Positions 55,601 through 64,000 of a stretch of 64,000 nt of DNA are shown in pieces. The position numbers were made by a program, and so were the translations under genes. The stretch spans positions 122,944 to 186,943 of the forward strand of contig NZ_PSTZ01000009.1 of assembly GCF_002931555.1 (NCBI RefSeq), in the 5' to 3' direction. Positions within the stretch are counted from its first letter, which is position 1; the number at the start of each line of letters is the position of its first letter. The notes under the pieces are model-generated. The model was not told the origin of the DNA and did no database searches. It was given only the letters and a program-made list of their open reading frames with translations. Source of the stretch: Pseudoclavibacter sp. RFBB5. GTDB taxonomy: Bacteria; Actinomycetota; Actinomycetes; Actinomycetales; Microbacteriaceae.

Positions 55601-58600
55601 AACGAGCAGGCGCGGGTTCGGGCCGTCAGCCGAGCCGCACACGGCCTCACCGTCGTGGAGCTCGAGCGCACCTCCGCCGAACACCCCTGGAGCTACGTCG
55701 TCGGCGCCGAACGCAACCGCCGCTTCCTGCTCAACACGGTCTACGAGGTCACTGGGCCAGCCGCGGGGTCGCCGCTCCTGACGACGGTGGAGGACCCAGC
55801 CGGCCGCTGGGTCAAGGGGACACTGGGCAACTGCGCGGGCGGCACGACCCCGTGGGGCACCATCCTCTCCGGCGAGGAGAACTTCAACGGCTACTTCCGT
55901 TCCCCCGGGGTCTCAGCAGAAGACAAGCGGTACGGCCTCTCCGACAGCGAGACCGCCCGCGGCTGGGAGCTGGATGCGCCCCGCTTCGACACGAGGAACG
56001 CCGGGTACGAGAACGAAGCCAACCGCTTCGGCTGGATCATCGAGATCGACCCGCTCGACCCGACGAGCACGCCGAAGAAGCACTCGATGCTCGGTCGCCT
56101 CAAGCACGAGGGCGCCAACATCTCGATCGCCGCGAATGGCAGGGTCGTCGCCTACACGGGTGACGACGAGCGCTTCGACTACCTGTACAAGTTCGTCTCC
56201 CGCGACACCTACATCGAGGGCAACCGCGCCCACAACATGACGCTGCTCGCCAACGGCGACCTCTACGTCGCGCAGTTCGCGGGCAACTCCCCTGCCTCCG
56301 AGATCACGGGCTCCGGCGCGCTCCCGAGCGACGCCGCGTTCGATGGCACGGGCACCTGGCTGCCGCTGGTCGTCGGCGGGGCGTCGCAGATCGCCGGGAT
56401 GTCCGTCGACCAGGTGCTTGTCAACACGCGCCTCGCCGCAGACCTCGCGGGCGCCACCAAGATGGATCGCTGCGAGGACGTCGAGCCGAACCCCTTCACC
56501 GGGAAGGTCTACGTCGCGTGCACCAACAACACCAACCGTGGCACGCCGGGCCGAGCGGGGGTCGACGAAGCCAACCCGCGTGCCGAGAACCGCGACGGGC
56601 ACGTCGTCGAGATCACCGAAGCCGGAGGCGACCAGACAGCGACAAGCTTCACCTGGAACCTGCTGGTGCTCTGCGGCGACCCTGCCACGAACTCGTCGGC
56701 GTACTTCGCGGGCTTCCCCGCGGCGCAGGTATCGCCCATCTCGTGCCCGGACAACCTCGCGTTCGACTCCGTCGGGAACCTCTGGATCTCGACCGACGGC
56801 GCCCCGAGCACGATCGGCTACAACGACGGCCTGTTCCGGGTGACGCTCGAGGGCCCGGAACGCGGCAACGTCGAGCAGTTCCTGGCCGTGCCTCGCGAGA
56901 GCGAGACATGCGGTCCGGTCATCCACGACAGCGAGCGCCACGTGTTCGTCGCCGTCCAGCACCCCGGAGAGGACGGCTCCTTCGAGGTGCAGAACTCGCT
57001 GTTCCCCGACTTCGTCGCGGCTGGAACGCCCGCGCCGGCAGGTTCGTTCGCTGGCCCCCGGCCCACCATCGTGCAGGTGCTTCCCAAGGAGCAGCTCATC
57101 GAGGTGCCGGTCACGCCGACGCCCACGGTGTCCCCGACGGCGACTCCCGCCCCGACCTCCACCCCTCCGCTGACGCCGACCGCCTCCCCGACGGGCACAC
57201 CCGGCGCGACCGGAACTCCCACGCCGAGCGCTTCGGCGCCCGGATGGGCCACGGCATCCCCGAGCGCCACCGCGACGCCCGACGGACTCGCATCCACCGG
57301 CGGTGAGCTGCTCGCGCCGACCATCGGCGGAGCCGCCGTGCTGGCCGCAGGCGCACTCGCCACCGCGGCCGCCATCCGCCGGCGCGGTGAACGACCCGCA
57401 CAGGCCGGCGAGGGTGACAGCGAGTCGGAGTAGGCGACTTCTCGTCAGCTGCCGGGCGAGCAGCGGCTAAGGCCGCTGCTCGCCCGCGGTCGCCGCTGCG
57501 ATCTCATCCATGAGCAGGGCGAACGCGACGTCGCCTCCCGCCGTCGCGCCCTGGCCGATCGAGACGGGCACGTTGGCGCGCGGGTCCCCCGCGTTGCCGA
57601 CAACCCAGACGCGGGCGTCCGGATGCTCGGGGCCGCGCACCTCGGCCCCGTCGAGGAAGTCCGTCAACGGCACGAAGGCGGGATTCGTGAAGATCGCCTC
57701 AAGTTCGAGCTCGGTGCCGTTCGCGAGGCGCACGCCGCGCACACGATCGTCGTCGCCCGCGATCACCTCGTCGACTCCGGAGCGTTCGATGCGGATCCCC
57801 CGCGCGGTGAGCGCCCTCGCCTCGACCTCGCCGAGCGCAAACGAGCCGTTCACGAGCAGCACGATGTCAGCGCTCCATTGGCGCAGGAGGTGCGCCTTCA
57901 TGTCGGAGTGGTCGCCGTTCGCGAGCACGGCGATCGGTCGGTCGCGATGCTCGTAGCCGTCGCAGAACGGGCACGCGTACACGCCACGGCCCCAGAGCGC
58001 GCGCAATCCGGGCACGTTGGGGAGCTCGTCGCGGAGCCCCGTCGCCACCACCACCGCACGCGCCCGGAAGGTCCGGCCATCGGTCGTCGCGATGCGCACG
58101 CGGGTGCCGTCGTCGTCTGCGACCGAGTCCACGGACGCCGCCTGGGCATCCTCGAAGCTGCCCTCGTGCGCCTCGACCTCGGCCCTGCCGACCCTGCGCA
58201 GCTCGCCGGGCGCGAGCCCCTCGTGGCCGAGCACCCCGTGCATGTGGTCGGTGAAGCGATTCCGCGGGACTCCGTGGTCGATCACGAGGACGCGTCGGCA
58301 CCCTCTCGTGAGGGTCAGCGCAGTGCTCAGCCCGGCCGGGCCGGCGCCGATCACGACGGCGTCCCACAGCTGAGCCTCGGTGTCTGCCGCTCGCAGCGGC
58401 GCATCCTGATGTGTCATGCGTCGAGTCTCCGCGCCGGGTCTCGCGTTTCGCAACATCGTTTGCTAACTTCGCAACATGATGGATGCGCAGCAGGGCTCAG
58501 CCCACACCTCCCACACCGGACCAGACACGATCTCGGAGCAGACGGCCAGCATCCCCGAAGCGCTCAGCCGCGTCGCGCCGCGACTCCGGGAGATCCGACA

Positions 58601-61600
58601 AGCGCGGGGTATGACACTCAGCGAGGTCGCCGACGAGACCGGCCTCAGCATCAGCACGCTCTCGCGCCTCGAATCCGGCGGACGTCGGCCATCCCTCGAC
58701 GCGCTGCTGCCCCTCGCGCGCTGCTACCGAGTGCCGCTCGACGACCTCGTCGGCGCGCCCTCCACCGGCGACCCGCGCATCCACCCGAAGCCCGTCAAAC
58801 GCGGCGACCGCGTCTACCTCGCGCTCTCGCGCGCGACCGACGGCATGCAGGCGTTCAAAGTGCTCGTCGCCCCGCAGAAGCCCGCAGACCGAGACAAGCC
58901 CGTCCAGCTGCGAGTCCACGAAGGCACCGAATGGTGCTACGTCCTGGCCGGCCGACTCCGCCTGCAGCTCGACGACGAGGTCACGATCCTCGAAGCAGGG
59001 GAAGCCGCAGAATTCGACACGACCCGGCCGCACTCCATGACCAACGACGGCGCGACGACCCTCGAGATCCTCTCCCTCTTCAGCCGTCAGGCGGAGCGCA
59101 GCCACATCCACGAAACAGGCTGAACGGATCGTCCGAAAATGGACGCATCCCACCCCCAGGACGCCCTACGATATTGATCACCGCGCCGGGGATCTGCGGT
59201 GTGCATCGAGGGAGGAGCACACCGGTGAATTCTGTCGTGCACCATAGAACGGCGTCACGGCGCCACCCAACGATGCAAGGTTGGATGCAATGATCGCTCC
59301 TCGTCTTCGAGACGTGACACAGCTCACCAGTTCACAAGCCATACTCTTCGACCTCGACGGCGTCATCACGCCGACCGCCGAGGTGCACATGCGCGCATGG
59401 GCGAGGCTCTTCACCGACTACCTCACGCTCAAGGGCGTCGGCCCCGCGTACACCGACGACGACTACCTGCGCTACATCGACGGCAAACCGCGCTACGACG
59501 GCGTCCGGTCGTTCCTCGCCTCCCGCGGCATCACGCTCGAAAACGGGACCCCAGAGGACTCGCCCGAGCTCGAGACCGTGTGCGGCCTCGGCAACCGCAA
59601 GAACGACACCTTCAACTCGGAACTCGCCGAGACCGGCGTCCAGGCGTACCCGGGGTCCGTCGAGTTCCTGAACGCCGCCGTCGACCACGGCCTGCGCGTC
59701 GCCGTCGTCTCCAGCTCCCGCAACGCCGTGCCCGTGCTCACAGCAGCCGGCCTCCTCGACCGCTTCGAGACCGTCGTCGACGGCCTCGTCGCCGCACAGC
59801 ACGGCATCGCCGGCAAGCCGGCACCAGACACCTACCTCTACGCGGCCCAGCTGCTCGGCCTCACCGCGGCGCAATGCGTCGTCGTCGAGGACGCGCACTC
59901 CGGCGTGCAGGCAGGACGCGACGGCGACTTCGGCCTGGTCATCGGGGTGTCCCGCGAGGCGAGCCACGAAGAGCTCATGTCCTCAGGGGCCGACACCGTG
60001 GTCGACGACCTCGCAGAGCTCGTGCCGGTGTTCACGAACTCAGACAGCAAGGCTGTCATCTCAGACAGCAAGGCTGTCGTTTCAGACAGCAAGGCTGTCA
60101 TCTCAGACAGCAAGGCTGTCGTTTCAGACAGCAAGGAAGGCAACGCATGAACCTCTCCACGGAAGACCCGCTGGACCGGCACCGCTTCCCGCTCGACGAG
60201 TGGGCACTCGTCGAGCACGAATTCGACGCCAACTCGCAGGGTCTCGTCGAGACGCTCTTCGCCACCGGCAACGGCTACCTCGGCCTCCGCGGCAACCTCG
60301 AAGAGAGCCGCGACGGCTACATGTACGGGACCTTCATCAACGGGTTCCACGAGACGTGGCCCATCCGTCACGCAGAGGACGCGTTCGGCTTCGCCCAGGT
60401 CGGGCAGACGATCGTCAACGTGCCAGACGCGAAGATCATCCGCCTCTTCGTCGACGACGAGCCGCTCGTCATCAGCGAAGCCGACCTGCTCTCCTACTCA
60501 CGCGTGCTGTCATTCAAGGACGGCGTCCTGACCCGCGAGCTCGACTGGCGCACGCCGTCGGGCAAGCACGTGCGCATCCGCTCGCACCGACTCGTGTCGT
60601 TCACCGACCGCCACTACATGCTCCTCGACTACGAGGTCGAGATGGTCGACCGCGGCGCGTCCATCCTGCTCTCGAGCCAGATCATCAACCGCCAGGACGG
60701 CGGCGACGAGTTCCAGCGCGGCAAGAAGGAGACCGAGGTCGCGTTCGACCCGCGCAAGGCGGAATCGTTCACCGACCGGGTCCTCCAGTCCCGCATCGCA
60801 CGCGAGGAGGGCCTCCGCTCGATGCTCGCCTACCGCACCACGCACTCCGGCATGACCATCGCGGTCGCGGCAGACCACGACATCGTCACCGACAACGAGT
60901 GGGATGCGACGACCCGCGTCGACGCGGACTTCGCCGAGACCGCCTTCCGCGTTCGCGCGGAACCGGGCATGCCAGTGCGCATCATCAAGCACGTCGCGTA
61001 CCACACGTCGAAGAGCGTGCCCACGCGCGAGCTCGCCGACCGTGCCGACCGCACCCTCGACCGCATGCGTGAGATCCCGGTCGAGGATGTCTACACGTGG
61101 CAGCGCGAGTGGCTCGACGACTTCTGGGACCGCAGCGACATCATCATCCACGGCCACCCCGTGTACCAGCAGGCGACCCGTTGGAACCTCTTCCAGCTCG
61201 CCCAGGCCACGGCCCGCACCGACGGCGGCGGCATCGCGGCCAAGGGCGTCTCCGGCTCCGGATACGGCGGCCACTACTTCTGGGACACCGAGGTGTACGT
61301 CCTCCCGTTCCTCAGCTACACGGCCCCGAATGTGGCCCGCAACGCGCTCCGCTTCCGCCACCAGATGCTCGACGCGGCACGCCAGCGCGCGCATGAGATG
61401 AACCAGAAGGGCGCCCTCTTCCCGTGGCGCACCATCAACGGCCTCGAGTCGTCCGCCTACTACGCAGCCGGCACCGCCCAGTACCACATCGACGCCGACA
61501 TCTCGCATGCCCTCATGCAGTACGTCTCAGCCACGGGCGACGATGAGCTCCTCGCGCAGGGCGCCATCGACATCCTCGTCGAGACCGCCCGCCTCTGGGC

Positions 61601-64000
61601 TGACCTGGGCTTCTGGCGCACCGGCGGAGACGACCACTTCCACATCCACGGCGTCACCGGCCCCGACGAGTACACGACCGTCGTCAACGACAACCTGTAC
61701 ACCAACGTCATGGCAAAGGCGAACCTGCGCGCGGCCTACACCGCCTGCGAGCGGCTCCGCGAGACCGACCCGGCCTCATTCGAACGCCTCACCATGCGCC
61801 TCCACCTCGCCGAGGAGGAGCTCGTCGAGTGGGCAGCCGCCGCCGAGGCCATGTACCTGCCGTTCGACGAGAAGCTCGGCATCCACCCGCAGGACGCCCA
61901 GTTCCTCGAGAAGGAGCTGTGGGACCTCGAGAACACGCCGCCGTCGCAGCGCCCGCTGCTGCTGCACTTCCACCCGCTCGTCATCTACCGGTTCCAGGTG
62001 CTCAAGCAGGCCGACGTCGTGCTCGCGCTGCTCCTGCAGGGCAACGAGTTCACGCCGGAGCAGAAGCGCAAGGACTTCGAGTACTACGACGCGCTCACCA
62101 CGGGCGACTCGTCGCTCTCCGCGGTCGTGCAGTCGATCATCGCGGCGGAGGTGGGCTACGCGGATCTCGCGGAGCACTACTTCTCCACGGCCCTGTTCGT
62201 CGACATCGCGAACCTGCACCACAACACGAGCGACGGCATCCACATCGCCTCGACGGGCGGCATCTGGAGCGCGCTCGTCTACGGCTTCGGCGGGATGCGC
62301 GACCACGGTGGGAAGATCACCTTCGACCCCCGCCTCCCCGCGGACTGGCCGCGCCTCGAGTTCCGCCTCACGCTGCGCGGGTCGCGCATCCGTGTCGCCC
62401 TGGAGCAGGACTCGATGACCTTCACCGCCGAGACGGGTTCGGGCGCTGAGGTGTTCGTGCGCGGCCGCCGGGTCGCGATCGCCCCGGGCGAGCCGACCAC
62501 CGTCAAGCTCTGCGCCGTGCAGGAGCTCGAGGGGTACCCGACGCTGAGCGACATCGAGGGCTCGATCCGGGAAGACGGCTCCGTCATCACGGCGTCCATC
62601 CCGACGATCTCGGTCGACCACGCGGTCCTCGATCCCGGCCTCGACTAGCGGATCCTCACCTCCAAGCCCGGCGACGCCGTCTGCATCCGCAGGCGGCGTC
62701 GCCGTTTCCGTGCAGGCTCGCTGCATCGCCAGTTCCGCGCGAGCTCGAGACGTTCACCCCGCGATCGCTGCCACCCAAATGGCCCTTCAGCGTCTGCGTC
62801 GCCGAAGCGCTGCCAGTCAAGTGGCCCTTCTCACCCCTCCTCAAGGGCCATCTGACTGGCAGCGTTCACTGCACGGCCCCGCGCTCCGCGAGGGCACGGC
62901 GGATGCTCTCGAAGAGGTTTCGGGGCCACCGCAGGTCCGTGTCTGTCACTCGAATCACTCGCCAGCCGGCCCGCTGCAGCGCCTCGGTTCGTTCCAGGTC
63001 TCGGCGCGCGGCGGCGGCATCGAGGAAGTGCCCCTCACCCTCGTATTCGATGGCGATCTTGTGTCGGACGTAGGCGAGGTCGATACGCGCGTTGCCGTAG
63101 CCGGGCACGGAGAGCCTGTGCTGCATCGTCGGCTCGGGAAACCCGGCCCAAAGGATCAGCAACCGCAGCACGGTCTCCTTGGGCGACTCCGATCCCTCCC
63201 GCGAAAGCTCGAGCGCTGCTCGGAGATTCGCGGCCCCTGGGCGTCCCTTCCAGCGTTTCGCCACCTCACGGAGCTCCCCGAGTGAGTGCATCGGCGCGAG
63301 GGGGCTTCGGCCCGGATAGCACTCGAACGACGTGCGCAGCGCATCCGCGAACACCACCGTCCGCGTCAGATCGAGCCGCCCCGCGAGCTGCGCGAGCAGC
63401 GTGGCCGGAGACAGCGTCAGCACTCCTCTGTGCTCGGACGTCTCGAAGCGCCTCGCGTCGAGTCGATACCCGCGTATCCGCTTGCCAGTTGGCGGATGCG
63501 CCGGCTGTGCGACTGCGACGTGTGTCACCATCTCATCCTCCAGGGCTCTTGGCAGCGGGAGGCCCCACCAGCGCGCTCCCGACACGTCTGCGAGCGCCTG
63601 CCCTTCCCCAAGCCCCGCCCGTGCAAAGCTCTCGTCGAGGTCATACGGGCTGAGATCCCGAGCGGATACTCGGATGCCGTGATGTGATGCGACGAGATCG
63701 CTCGCCCTCATCCGCTTCCGGGAGACTCCGTTGTCGACGGCTTGTGCGGTCGAGAAGCCCTCGCTCGTCGTGAGGTTCTCCGGCAGAGGTCGAGGTGTGC
63801 GCATGCCGCGACGCTAAGTTCGCCGTTGCCTGCATCTCGGAATGCGATCATCACCTGTGGAGACGACCGTATCCACAGGGTTCCTGATCACCGAGTGGCG
63901 TTGAGCCCTCGTCCTGCAGCCCCTGGGCCGACCGATCGCTGCCAGTCAAAGTGCCCTTTCGCGCCTCCGCTCCCCAAGCGCTGCCAGTCAAGTGGCCCTT

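Overview
The window is very GC-rich, dense with genes, and uses many GTG and TTG starts. It looks like a chromosomal segment of a high-GC actinobacterium, most likely Microbacteriaceae. This rests on the mix of families: DUF222/HNH protein, furA-katA pair, Lhr beside a Nei-type glycosylase, two surface proteins with LAxTG sortase signals, YkoFEDC thiamine-precursor transporter, PhoX-type phosphatase and DUF559 proteins. I saw no rRNA, tRNA, CRISPR array, phage or transposase gene.

Layout. 1-3120: the end of a sortase-anchored LTD/phytase-like surface protein and a lipoprotein. 3147-5211 (minus): furA-katA with a Fur-type operator. 5257-10841: spermidine-synthase-like protein, TPR-like protein, SprT-like metalloprotein, MscS channel, pirin and threonine aldolase. 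10946-18177: accessory genes (PASTA membrane protein, DUF222/HNH, a frameshifted GNAT, hydrolase, TetR with operator, a frameshifted FAD monooxygenase). 18288-23819: M20 amidohydrolase coupled to an ATP-grasp ligase, two LLM flavoenzymes and a VOC protein. 23852-29031: a TPP riboswitch driving ykoF-ykoE-ykoD-ykoC and a terminal LLM monooxygenase.

29009-41450 (minus) is the metabolic centrepiece, a trans-4-hydroxy-L-proline catabolic cluster. Its parts are a Liv-type ABC importer, a three-part FAD/[2Fe-2S] cis-4-hydroxy-D-proline dehydrogenase, a pyrroline-hydroxycarboxylate deaminase (DHDPS fold), a two-cysteine epimerase and a 2-oxoglutarate-semialdehyde dehydrogenase. A FadR/GntR regulator stands at its head. 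The same 12-mer, TAATRTGTSACA, lies upstream of the dehydrogenase operon, the importer operon and the regulator, so the cluster appears to be one self-contained regulon converting hydroxyproline to 2-oxoglutarate.

41469-50038: EVE-domain, DUF4916/NUDIX, carboxylesterase and PspC genes, then a DNA-repair group (lhr, pentapeptide protein, nei). 50088-51198: a decayed DUF559 gene between two matching 59-bp repeats. 51290-54926: succinate-semialdehyde dehydrogenase, an LLM oxidoreductase and a GntR regulator with a shared palindromic motif, plus an unexplained minus-strand terminator. 54942-57433: a PHO-box-like direct repeat upstream of a PhoX phosphatase. 57467-59123: a CPFC flavoprotein divergent from an XRE-cupin regulator. 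59225-62648: leader peptide, beta-phosphoglucomutase and GH65 phosphorylase. 62767-64000: an intact DUF559 gene flanked by a second family of repeats, which runs off the window end.

The most novel-looking signals are the two DUF559 genes, each bracketed by its own same-orientation repeat pair, the compact hydroxyproline regulon, and the LLM flavoenzyme under TPP riboswitch control.
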